Notes under the pieces: generated by a model | What the model saw: only the letters and a program-made list of their open reading frames with translations | Told to the model about the DNA's origin: nothing | The model's database searches: none | NCBI GenBank assembly: GCA_029777225.1 | Contig: JAKOSR010000031.1 | Location: forward strand, 1-6,192 | DNA from: Chloroflexota bacterium | GTDB taxonomy: Bacteria > Chloroflexota > Anaerolineae > Anaerolineales > Anaerolineaceae | Reading direction: 5' to 3' | Length of the DNA stretch: 6,192 bases | Part shown: piece after piece, positions 1-6,150 of the stretch | Numbering within the stretch: position 1 is the first letter of the stretch | Layout: the number at the start of each line of letters is the position of its first letter | Made by a program: the position numbers and the translations under genes

Positions 1-2
1 CG

Positions 3-3000
3 GGCACGTACGCATACATTCAGACCGGCGCCATTGGCGGCGATGCCATCAAACAGGCCATCCTCTACAAGCCTGCATCTGTCACCCCGGTGGGCGGCTA
101 TCAGCTGCTGACCAGCGCGGTGGATGCCCGCTTTATCGACACGGCCAACCGTCCTGCCCTGGCACAAGTTTTTGAGGATAACGAAACCGGTGTCCAGTTC
201 GTGGTAGCCGTCAACCACCTCAAGTCCAAGGGCTCAGCCTGTACTGGCGACCCGGACCTGGGCGATGGACAGGGGAACTGCAACCTGACCCGCACGGCCG
301 CGGCGCAAGCCCTCGTGGACTGGCTGGCCAACCCGACTTACTTCCCGGATGTGGAAAAGGCGCTGATCATTGGCGACCTGAACTCCTACGACAAGGAAGA
401 CCCGATTGATGCCATCAAGCTGGGCACGGATGACACCGCTGACACCGCTGATGATTACCTGGATATGATTTTTGAAAAACGTGGTGAATATGCCTATGGT
501 TACGTTTTTGACGGGCAAACGGGTTACCTGGATCATGCCCTGGCCAACCTGGCGATGGCGGAAAGCATCGTGGATGTCAACTTCTGGCACATCAACGCTG
601 ATGAGCCGGACCTGATTGACTACGACACCAGCTTCAAACTTCCCGCGCAGGACGCGCTCTACGCGCCGGACGCCTACCGTTCCTCCGACCACGACCCAGT
701 GATTATCACCTTCAGCTTTAGCGGCGATTTCTTTGTGACCCAGGACTTTGGACCTTGGGGCGCAAGCTGGCCGGGAGCAATTAACCTGGGTTGGAAGTGG
801 AACGACGACTTTGATATTGATACCATTGCGTCCATCGAAGTTGGGATGCTTGACGCTGGTGGTAACCTGATTGTCAAATACTCGGCAGATGAGGAACAAG
901 TAGCCTGGCAGAAAGCCAACAGCTACATCACCCCTGGTGGCCAGGAAAGTGCTCCCTTCTACCAGTGGTACAACGGTACCCTCATCAAGGAAGGTCGTGA
1001 CCTTGATTGGACGGTGGCTTTCGGATCCGCCTTCTCGGGTTGGAATCCGGCATTGGGCTTCGTACGGGTTGTGAACCTGGACGGAATCGTGGATTACAAG
1101 ACCGTGCCTTACGTAGCGGCCCCAGTCTACGCCGATGACATTTTTGAGATTACTGACTTTGGCTTGTGGGGACAGGTGTGGCCTGGAGCTTTGAGCCTTG
1201 GTTGGGGATACTCCGCACCCTTTGACACCGATACCATTGCTTCCATCGAAGTAGGTATGGTTGACTCCGACCGCGACGTGATTGTGCGCTACACCGCAGA
1301 TGCGGAACAGGTCGCCTGGCAAAAAGCGAATGGATACATTACAGAGACCAAGCTTTCCAGCGCACCTTTCTACCAGGAATACCACGGCATGCCCATCCAG
1401 GAAGGCCGCGATCTTGATTGGACAGTCATCTTCGGACCAGCCTTTGATGGTTGGAATCCGGCGTGGGCATATGTTCGTGTAATCACCACCAACGGTGAAG
1501 TGGATTACGATGAGATTCTTTACACAGGCGGAATTCCCGGTGAAACCCCTGTCATTAGCTCCACAGATTTGGAAGGCCCCTATGTGACTGGAACGCAACA
1601 GGAATTCCATGTCACGCTGGACAATTCCGAGCGTGGATATGCTTATAGCAATGTGCTTGCGCTTTTCGAGCTGGATAACCTCACGCTGGCGGATATCGCT
1701 TCCTTCCAATATCTTGAGTCCCAGGATGGACAGTGGCACGACTTATCACTTACCGAAACAGAAACAGGCGTGGCTGGTGCGTTTGGACCTGCCAGCGGCT
1801 TCCCGATTGGGGTACCGTATAACGCCACTTCGTCTTTCCGGGTGACCTTCAATACGCCCGGCACTTACCCGGCTAAAATTACCCTTTACGATGTCGCGGC
1901 TGAACCCGACGTGCCGCTGGATATTTACACCGCGGATGTTCTGGTCGTCGCGCCGTTTGCGGTTAGTGAGGTTGGATTGGTTCAGTCCACCGATCTTTCC
2001 ACTTGGGCCCCGGTTGACGGCAACCTGGCCGACGGCTACCTGCTTAACCTGGATACCGCGGTGGCGTATTACTACCTGGACGCTGATGCTGTAACCTCAA
2101 ATCGTCCATTGGCTGATGGCTCATATCCGTTCTATCTCACTGGAAACCCGGGTGCTGAATTCTTTGCTTACTGGGCTAACCGCGGTGTTGTGGATGGTGC
2201 GACAGGCTGGCAAGGTTTGATGTGGCAGATTATCAATGGTAACGCGCCAATGTTCTTCCTCAAGGTGGAAGGGACAAACTACAGCTTGATCGACGGGTTA
2301 CAGGGTGAACCCAACCCGCTGCGTATCAATGGCGGCTACTACCCGGGAGAGTATACTTTTAGCGGCATTCTGGAAGATGAACTTGGGTTTGAAGACCCAA
2401 TTGACGTCATGTTCACCATGAACGATATCCCGGTCGCCCAGGAACAGTCTGTCAGCCTGGACGAAGATACCCCGACCCTGGTTACTTTGGGCGCAGTGGA
2501 TATTTTCCCTGGAAGCCTTACATTCACAGTGGTGACTCAGCCAGAGCATGGTACCTTAAGCGGTACCGGCGCGGCTCTGACCTACACTCCCGCAGCTGAT
2601 TGCAACGGTTCTGATTCGTTTACCTTTAAGGCTTCAGATGGTATGGCTGAATCCGCTGTGGTTACCGTTACGCTGACCATCAACCCGGTCAACGATGCCC
2701 CGGTGGCAGTGGATGACACCTACAACACCCCCGAGGATACTGAACTTGTAGTCCCAGTTCCCGGCGTTCTGGCCAACGACACTGATGCGGACGGGGAAAC
2801 CCTGTCTGTTGTGAGTGTTGTGACCGAACCCGCGCACGGTGTGTTGGCCCTGAACGCGGACGGCTCCTTCACCTACATGCCCGAAGAAAACTTCTTCGGA
2901 TCAGACACCTTCACCTACAAGGTGGCGGACGGCACAGGCTTGTTTGATGAGGCCGTGGTCACCATCCAGGTAGGAGGTGTGAACGACTGGCCGGTGGCCA

Positions 3001-3317
3001 ACGATGACGCGTATGAGACCGTCGCGGGCGTGACGCTGGATATCGTGGCGCCTGGCGTGTTGGCCAATGACGTCCAGCTTGACCCGAACGAATCGGTCAC
3101 CCTGGATGTACTTGTCCAGCCGGCGCATGGCACGCTCACACTCAACAATGACGGCTCGTTCACGTATGTTCCTGAGCCCGGCTTCATGGGTGTGGACACC
3201 TTCGAATATCAACTCAATTCAACCGTCATGCTCCAGGGTGAGTTCAGCGATACGGCCATCGTGACCATCACGGTGAATCCATTCGCGCGCTTGTTCCTGC
3301 CATTAATCATGCGCTAA
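3..3317 (+). CDS. ExeM/NucH-type secreted multidomain endonuclease, 5' partial
   Basis: This is an extracellular DNase-like phosphoesterase of the endonuclease/exonuclease/phosphatase (EEP) superfamily. The frame is open from the window edge, so the start, signal peptide and N-terminal part lie upstream; the GTG at 90 is internal. Counting the visible 1104 residues from base 3, EEP motifs are NHLKSKGS (71-78), GDLNSY (124-129, metal/catalytic Asp125 and Asn127), GYLDHA (174-179) and SDHDPV (228-233, catalytic Asp229-His230). Cys80 and Cys93 flank a DLGDGQGN loop typical of ExeM/NucH proteins and could form a disulfide. After the core come two copies of a Trp-rich domain (about 242-509), an Ig-like stretch (about 511-650), an unrecognised domain (about 654-806), three cadherin-like repeats (809-1093) and the tail ARLFLPLIMR. 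The family usually scavenges DNA or degrades extracellular DNA; that role is inferred here. It is followed by hairpins and is transcribed separately from the next operon. Confidence 0.88.
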   Translation, partial: GTYAYIQTGAIGGDAIKQAILYKPASVTPVGGYQLLTSAVDARFIDTANRPALAQVFEDNETGVQFVVAVNHLKSKGSACTGDPDLGDGQGNCNLTRTAAAQALVDWLANPTYFPDVEKALIIGDLNSYDKEDPIDAIKLGTDDTADTADDYLDMIFEKRGEYAYGYVFDGQTGYLDHALANLAMAESIVDVNFWHINADEPDLIDYDTSFKLPAQDALYAPDAYRSSDHDPVIITFSFSGDFFVTQDFGPWGASWPGAINLGWKWNDDFDIDTIASIEVGMLDAGGNLIVKYSADEEQVAWQKANSYITPGGQESAPFYQWYNGTLIKEGRDLDWTVAFGSAFSGWNPALGFVRVVNLDGIVDYKTVPYVAAPVYADDIFEITDFGLWGQVWPGALSLGWGYSAPFDTDTIASIEVGMVDSDRDVIVRYTADAEQVAWQKANGYITETKLSSAPFYQEYHGMPIQEGRDLDWTVIFGPAFDGWNPAWAYVRVITTNGEVDYDEILYTGGIPGETPVISSTDLEGPYVTGTQQEFHVTLDNSERGYAYSNVLALFELDNLTLADIASFQYLESQDGQWHDLSLTETETGVAGAFGPASGFPIGVPYNATSSFRVTFNTPGTYPAKITLYDVAAEPDVPLDIYTADVLVVAPFAVSEVGLVQSTDLSTWAPVDGNLADGYLLNLDTAVAYYYLDADAVTSNRPLADGSYPFYLTGNPGAEFFAYWANRGVVDGATGWQGLMWQIINGNAPMFFLKVEGTNYSLIDGLQGEPNPLRINGGYYPGEYTFSGILEDELGFEDPIDVMFTMNDIPVAQEQSVSLDEDTPTLVTLGAVDIFPGSLTFTVVTQPEHGTLSGTGAALTYTPAADCNGSDSFTFKASDGMAESAVVTVTLTINPVNDAPVAVDDTYNTPEDTELVVPVPGVLANDTDADGETLSVVSVVTEPAHGVLALNADGSFTYMPEENFFGSDTFTYKVADGTGLFDEAVVTIQVGGVNDWPVANDDAYETVAGVTLDIVAPGVLANDVQLDPNESVTLDVLVQPAHGTLTLNNDGSFTYVPEPGFMGVDTFEYQLNSTVMLQGEFSDTAIVTITVNPFARLFLPLIMR
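432..449 (+). repeat. 2 x 9-bp direct tandem repeat inside the nuclease domain
   Basis: The unit GACACCGCT occurs twice back to back and encodes DTADTA within an acidic TDDTADTADD stretch, flanked by further GAT codons. It sits between the GDLNSY and GYLDHA motifs, where family members usually carry a variable loop. It looks like a small in-frame slippage expansion. Confidence 0.75.
726..1529 (+). repeat. Tandem duplication of an unnamed Trp-rich domain
   Basis: Two copies of about 130-135 residues (726-1130 and 1134-1529) follow the nuclease core. Shared blocks are DFGxWGxxWPGAxxLGW, DTIASIEVGMxD, then EQVAWQKANxYIT, SAPFYQxY, EGRDLDWTVxFG and GWNPAxxxVRV. Stretches are also alike at DNA level, for example GATACCATTGC followed by TCCATCGAAGT in both copies, which points to duplication inside the gene. 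I do not recognise the domain; the aromatic-rich composition would suit a carbohydrate or cell-surface binding module, but this is a guess. Confidence 0.85.
2427..3281 (+). repeat. Three cadherin-like (tandem-95/VCBS-type) repeats
   Basis: Three consecutive repeats of about 90-98 residues begin at 2427, 2697 and 2988. Recurrent features are PVAxDDxYxTxED at the start, PGVLANDxxxD in the second and third copies, QPxHGTL or EPAHGVL, NxDGSFTYxPExxFxGxDTF, and a closing VTxxVxxVND or VTITVNP. Such Asp/Asn-rich beta-sandwich repeats are known as calcium-stabilised extracellular stalks or adhesins. The first copy is the most divergent, lacking the PGVLAND block. They probably hold the nuclease away from the cell or bind a surface. 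Confidence 0.85.
3285..3314 (+). other. C-terminal LFLPLIMR tail, possible Chloroflexota sorting or anchoring signal
   Basis: The protein ends ARLFLPLIMR directly after the last beta-sandwich repeat. From memory, secreted Chloroflexota proteins often end in a similar short tail, roughly basic residue, aliphatic, aromatic, then LPL, two hydrophobics and a basic residue. There is no LPXTG motif, no GlyGly-CTERM and no long transmembrane helix. A role in sorting or retention is inference only. Confidence 0.45.
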
Positions 3318-3323
3318 TCCAAC

Positions 3324-3341
3324 GGACGGCGCGAGCCGTCC
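3324..3341 (+). other. Stem-loop with GCGA tetraloop after the nuclease gene
   Basis: GGACGGC (3324-3330) pairs perfectly with GCCGTCC (3335-3341) around a GCGA loop of the stable GNRA type, starting 6 bases after the TAA stop. There is no T-run behind it, so it is more likely an mRNA 3'-end stabiliser, or part of a two-hairpin termination region, than a terminator on its own. Confidence 0.6.
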
Positions 3342-3351
3342 ATACCAAATC

Positions 3352-3391
3352 CGACACTCCCTGGGAGCACCTGCCAGGGAGTGTTGCGTTT
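3352..3391 (+). terminator. Probable transcription terminator of the nuclease gene
   Basis: An 11-bp perfect stem, ACACTCCCTGG (3354-3364) with CCAGGGAGTGT (3374-3384), encloses a 9-base loop. A G-T and a C-G pair can extend it outward to 3352-3386. It is followed by GTTT, a weak U-tract. Its place between a stop codon and a new promoter supports termination. Confidence 0.7.
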
Positions 3392-3470
3392 AGCTTAGTG
3401 GCATCGCGCCGGTGGAGCGCGCGTGTGGTCACAGACGATAGAAAATCTACGGGGTGTAGGGGCGATAAGA

Positions 3471-3476
3471 TATAAT
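3471..3476 (+). promoter_or_regulatory. -10 element (TATAAT) of the ABC transporter operon
   Basis: A perfect TATAAT lies 36 bases before the ATG of the ATPase gene in a locally AT-rich patch, giving a predicted leader of about 30 bases. There is no clear TTGACA at the expected spacing and no TGn extension, so an activator or a degenerate -35 may be used. A small CTAC/GTAG inverted repeat (3447-3450 and 3456-3459) lies where a -35 region or operator would sit. Confidence 0.6.
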
Positions 3477-3500
3477 ATCAATTCAGAAACAATCCAATTC

Positions 3501-3507
3501 AAAGGTG
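3501..3507 (+). promoter_or_regulatory. Ribosome binding site deciding the ATPase start
   Basis: AAAGGTG lies 5 bases before the ATG at 3513. This supports that ATG over the in-frame GTG at 3423, whose use would place the TATAAT promoter inside the coding region and add 30 residues before the conserved ABC start. Confidence 0.65.
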
Positions 3508-3512
3508 TCCTT

Positions 3513-4460
3513 ATGATACGTACAAAAGACCTTTCCAAGGTCTTTAAAATTGGGAAAAAAGGAAAACAAGAAATCACCGCGGTTGATGGCCTGACGCTTG
3601 AGGTGACTGAGGGGGAGGTGTTTGGCTTTTTAGGGCCCAACGGCGCCGGAAAAACCACCACCGTGCGCATGCTCACCAGCCTGATCCAGCCGACGCGGGG
3701 GCAAGCCTCCGTGGCGGGTTACCAGCTGGGCAAGGACGACACACAAATCCGGCGTTCGGTGGGCATCCTGACCGAATCCCCGGGCATGTACGAACGCCTT
3801 TCCGCCGAAAAGAACCTGGAGATTTACGCGAACCTATATGACGTCCCGGATGTGGCCGGCGCGGTAACCAAGTACCTGACCATGCTGGACCTGTGGGAAC
3901 GTCGCGCGGACCCAGTGGGCAGCTTCTCCAAGGGCATGCGCCAAAAGCTGGCGGTGGCGCGCGCGCTGTTGCATGAGCCCAGTGTGCTCTTTTTGGATGA
4001 GCCCACCTCGGGGCTGGACCCAGAGGCGGCCAAGATGGTGCGCGATTTTATCGAAAACCTCAAAACCGAAGGGCGTACCATTTTCATGACAACCCACAAC
4101 CTGGATGAGGCGGATCGGTTATGCGACCGGGTGGGCATTTTCAAGCAGCGCCTGCTGGCAATCGATACTCCAGAGCACCTCAGGCAGCAGCTTTTCGGAC
4201 GTAAGAGCGTCTTCCACCTGGCGCAGGTTAACCCGCAATGGTTAGGAATGATTAAGAATATGCCGGGCGTTTCCGCGGTGGAAGAAGTCAATGGAAAGCT
4301 GGTTGTCAGCCTGGAAGACCCGGAACGCGACAACCCGGCCATCGTGCGGCGCCTGGTGGGGGAAGGGGCCGATATACGCTTCATTGGCGAGCTGCGCCAT
4401 TCGCTGGAGGACGTGTACATCGAGATGGTGCATGCCAGCGAGAAAGAGAGGGCAGCATGA
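3513..4460 (+). CDS. ABC-2 type transporter ATP-binding protein
   Basis: This 315-residue ATPase powers export through the permease encoded next, at the cytoplasmic face of the membrane. It is of the CcmA/DrrA/NatA-like class (COG1131 type). Visible motifs are Walker A GPNGAGKTT (41-49), a Q-loop region ILTESPGMYERL (85-96) with Glu88 where Gln is usual, the signature SFSKGMRQK (137-145, a variant of LSGGQ), Walker B with catalytic Glu SVLFLDEP (157-164), D-loop SGLD (166-169) and H-switch His195 in MTTHNLDEAD. Residues from about 225 to 310 match the C-terminal extension (DUF4162-like) common in this class. The ATG at 3513 is chosen from the ribosome binding site and the conserved N-terminus (MIRTKDLSKVF). 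The stop overlaps the permease start by ATGA. The substrate (drug, lipid, peptide or ion) cannot be told from sequence. Confidence 0.95.
   Translation: MIRTKDLSKVFKIGKKGKQEITAVDGLTLEVTEGEVFGFLGPNGAGKTTTVRMLTSLIQPTRGQASVAGYQLGKDDTQIRRSVGILTESPGMYERLSAEKNLEIYANLYDVPDVAGAVTKYLTMLDLWERRADPVGSFSKGMRQKLAVARALLHEPSVLFLDEPTSGLDPEAAKMVRDFIENLKTEGRTIFMTTHNLDEADRLCDRVGIFKQRLLAIDTPEHLRQQLFGRKSVFHLAQVNPQWLGMIKNMPGVSAVEEVNGKLVVSLEDPERDNPAIVRRLVGEGADIRFIGELRHSLEDVYIEMVHASEKERAA
4446..4460 (+). promoter_or_regulatory. Ribosome binding site and ATGA overlap coupling ATPase and permease
   Basis: GAGAGGG (4446-4452) lies 4 bases before the permease ATG at 4457. The ATPase TGA (4458-4460) shares bases with that ATG. 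This arrangement usually gives translational coupling and balanced subunit amounts. Confidence 0.75.
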
Positions 4461-5254
4461 AACACATTCGCACCATCATTGATAAAGAATGGGCGGAGGT
4501 CTTTAAAAACCGCACCGTCTTACTGGCGATGCTGCTGATGCCCCTGCTGTTCACCGCGCTACCCCTGGTAATGCTGAGCGTAACGGGGTCCACGGGCATG
4601 GAAGGTGTGTCGGCCGAGAGCGCGGGGCTCCCCGCTGCGTTCGTCAAGCTCACCTGCCAGGGCGTCAACGCCGGCGATTGCATGCAAATGTACCTGGTGA
4701 ACGAGTTCCTCATCCTGTTCATGCTGCTGCCCATCATGATTCCCATCACGATTTCGGCTTATAGCATCGTAGGCGAAAAGACGACACGCAGCCTTGAACC
4801 ATTGCTGGCCACCCCGGTTACCACGGTGGAATTGCTGGCAGGAAAATGCCTGGCTGCGGCCATCCCTGCCATTTTGGCCACTTCCCTATCCTTTGGGATT
4901 TTCAATCTTGGGTTGGTTATCCTGAAAATCAGCCCGGCAGTGCGGGCTTACATCGCCGGCCCGACGTGGATTTTAGGCATTTTGGTTTTGGGCCCCATCC
5001 TGTCGGTTATCGCGGTCATCTTCTCGCTATTTGTTTCCGCGCGGGTCAGTGACCCGCGTGTGGCCGAACAACTCTCCACGGTCATCATCATCCCGCTGAT
5101 GCTGCTCCTGTTTGCCCAGCTGGCAGGGCTGGTTGTGGTGAGCGTGTTGTTCATGAGCATCACAATTGTGGTCTGCCTGGCCATCGCGTTTGGCATGCTG
5201 CACTTGGGGACATTGATATTTGACCGGGAAAACATTCTCACCCGGTGGAAGTAA
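4457..5254 (+). CDS. ABC-2 family transporter permease
   Basis: This 265-residue integral membrane protein is the probable channel half of the exporter, working with the ATPase encoded just upstream; as the only permease gene here it likely acts as a homodimer. About six transmembrane segments can be read: 21-42, 80-104, 131-156, 170-194, 207-225 and 227-255. The amphipathic N-terminus (KHIRTIIDKEWAEVFKNR) is typical of ABC-2 permeases and contacts the ATPase. The loop GEKTTRSLEPLLATP followed by ELLAGK (107-130) is the family's conserved cytoplasmic coupling region. The loop between helices 1 and 2 (about 43-79) faces outside and carries Cys67 and Cys75, a possible disulfide. No extra domain or truncation is seen. 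The ATPase overlaps it upstream and the zinc-ribbon membrane protein follows after 12 bases. Confidence 0.93.
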   Translation: MKHIRTIIDKEWAEVFKNRTVLLAMLLMPLLFTALPLVMLSVTGSTGMEGVSAESAGLPAAFVKLTCQGVNAGDCMQMYLVNEFLILFMLLPIMIPITISAYSIVGEKTTRSLEPLLATPVTTVELLAGKCLAAAIPAILATSLSFGIFNLGLVILKISPAVRAYIAGPTWILGILVLGPILSVIAVIFSLFVSARVSDPRVAEQLSTVIIIPLMLLLFAQLAGLVVVSVLFMSITIVVCLAIAFGMLHLGTLIFDRENILTRWK

Positions 5255-5255
5255 T

Positions 5256-5260
5256 AGGAG
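5256..5260 (+). promoter_or_regulatory. Ribosome binding site of the zinc-ribbon membrane protein
   Basis: AGGAG lies 6 bases before the ATG at 5267 and directly after the permease stop. It fixes the start and shows that the gene belongs to the same transcript. Confidence 0.8.
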
Positions 5261-5266
5261 AATAAC

Positions 5267-6037
5267 ATGAAAAAAAACTGGTTGGTTGGGGTCATCGGCG
5301 CGCTCGCGCTCCTGGGGCTGCTGGGCATCCAGGCTGTCTCAGCACAAGCAGAGTCGCCGTTTAGCATTAGCCTCAGAAGGGATTTTGGGTATGGAAACGG
5401 CACCAGTCTTCAAGGCAGGTTATCCCTGCATCTAAAGGGAGATAGTGCCCAGGTTACCCGGGTGGATTACCTGATGGATGGCAAGAGCATGGGGGTGTTG
5501 ACCGCAGAGCCCTTCTCACTGGCCTTCAACACGGATGATTATCCTGCGGGTGGGCACCAATTTAAGGCAAGAGTGGAAACCAAGGATGGTAAGAGTTACG
5601 AGACCGCGCCAATCTCCGCGAATTTCCTGACCGCGGACCAGGCCCAGACCGACACCAAAGCCATCCTGCTACCCATTTTGGGGATTACTGCCGTCGCCAT
5701 CCTGATAAGCTTTGGGGCCCAGGCCCTGATGACGCGCAAATCAAAAACCAGTGCCGTGTACCAAAAAGTCGTTTATGGCGCACTCGGTGGTGCCGTGTGC
5801 AAGCGCTGTGGAAAGCCTTTTTCACGGTCAATCCTTGGCATCAACATCGTGGTTGGCAAGCTGGAGCGCTGCCCACACTGCGGCAAATGGCAGATTACTA
5901 CGCGTGCCAGCACGCAGACGTTGGCAGAGGCTGAAGCGGAACTTGAGAAGCAGTACCAACCGGCCCCGGCCGCGCAGGTTGGAGCGCAGGAAACCAAGGA
6001 CTTGTTGGACGACAGCCGGTATACCGATAAGCTTTAA
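5267..6037 (+). CDS. Signal peptide, Ig-like, single-TM, cytoplasmic zinc-ribbon protein
   Basis: I recognise no named family for this 256-residue protein, but its layout is clear. Residues 1-26 form a signal peptide (MKKN, hydrophobic core, VSA cleavage site before Gln27). Residues about 30-122 are an outer beta-rich domain; VTRVDYLMDGKSMG, EPFSLAFNTDDYPAGGHQFKA and the following KDGKSY resemble bacterial Ig-like (Big) domains. Residues 132-153 are one transmembrane helix, followed by basic MTRKSK, so the C-terminus is cytoplasmic. Residues 178-205 carry CKRCGKPF then CPHCGKW, a four-cysteine zinc ribbon (Cys178, 181, 202, 205). The tail is Glu/Gln/Ala-rich with a short helix (about 217-230). 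Third in the operon, 12 bases after the permease, it may be an accessory, assembly or sensing subunit of the exporter; this is inference. The gene ends before a hairpin terminator. Confidence 0.85.
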   Translation: MKKNWLVGVIGALALLGLLGIQAVSAQAESPFSISLRRDFGYGNGTSLQGRLSLHLKGDSAQVTRVDYLMDGKSMGVLTAEPFSLAFNTDDYPAGGHQFKARVETKDGKSYETAPISANFLTADQAQTDTKAILLPILGITAVAILISFGAQALMTRKSKTSAVYQKVVYGALGGAVCKRCGKPFSRSILGINIVVGKLERCPHCGKWQITTRASTQTLAEAEAELEKQYQPAPAAQVGAQETKDLLDDSRYTDKL

Positions 6038-6058
6038 CTACAGAAACAAGGAAGATAC

Positions 6059-6086
6059 AAGCCCCAGCGTGTTTTGGCTGGGGCTT
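6059..6086 (+). terminator. Probable terminator of the ABC operon
   Basis: AAGCCCCAGC (6059-6068) pairs perfectly with GCTGGGGCTT (6077-6086), a 10-bp GC-rich stem with an 8-base loop, 21 bases after the stop. Only a CTT, not a long T-run, follows the G-rich arm, so termination may be partial or factor-aided. Confidence 0.7.
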
Positions 6087-6088
6087 CG

Positions 6089-6097
6089 TGGTATGAT
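6089..6097 (+). promoter_or_regulatory. Extended -10 promoter for the downstream gene
   Basis: TGG followed by TATGAT (6092-6097) matches an extended -10 element (TGnTATAAT with one mismatch). It begins 2 bases after the terminator stem, predicting a start near 6104 and a leader of about 47 bases. No good -35 is seen, as expected when the TGn motif is used. Confidence 0.5.
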
Positions 6098-6135
6098 GCT
6101 GAAATTGAACCATACCGTCCCTCAACCGGGCGGAC

Positions 6136-6143
6136 AGGAAGGG
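6136..6143 (+). promoter_or_regulatory. Ribosome binding site of the last, partial gene
   Basis: AGGAAGGG lies 7 bases before the ATG at 6151. This is a strong site and the main reason for calling a gene start there. Confidence 0.75.
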
Positions 6144-6150
6144 ATGCAAC

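Noticed and set aside
90..92. GTG as the true start of the nuclease
   Set aside because: The frame is open upstream to the window edge and encodes GTYAYIQTGAIGGDAIKQ and ILYKP, conserved ExeM/NucH sequence, so the gene begins before the window.
234..1739. A 501-codon open frame on the minus strand opposite the nuclease gene
   Set aside because: The + strand here carries clear EEP nuclease motifs and conserved domain copies. The minus frame shows no recognisable domain and its length follows from codon bias and the duplicated segment.
3405..3421. Third hairpin (CGCGC / GCGCG) in the gap before the ABC operon
   Set aside because: Only a 5-bp stem in a GC-rich patch, with no T-run and no position that suggests a role; probably chance.
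3423..3512. Upstream GTG start adding 30 residues to the ABC ATPase
   Set aside because: The extension has no family resemblance, covers the TATAAT promoter, and the ATG at 3513 has a ribosome binding site and the normal N-terminus.
3824..4465. A 213-codon minus-strand open frame opposite the ABC ATPase
   Set aside because: It is antisense to a fully conserved ATPase; its Ser/Arg-rich composition is typical of a shadow frame.
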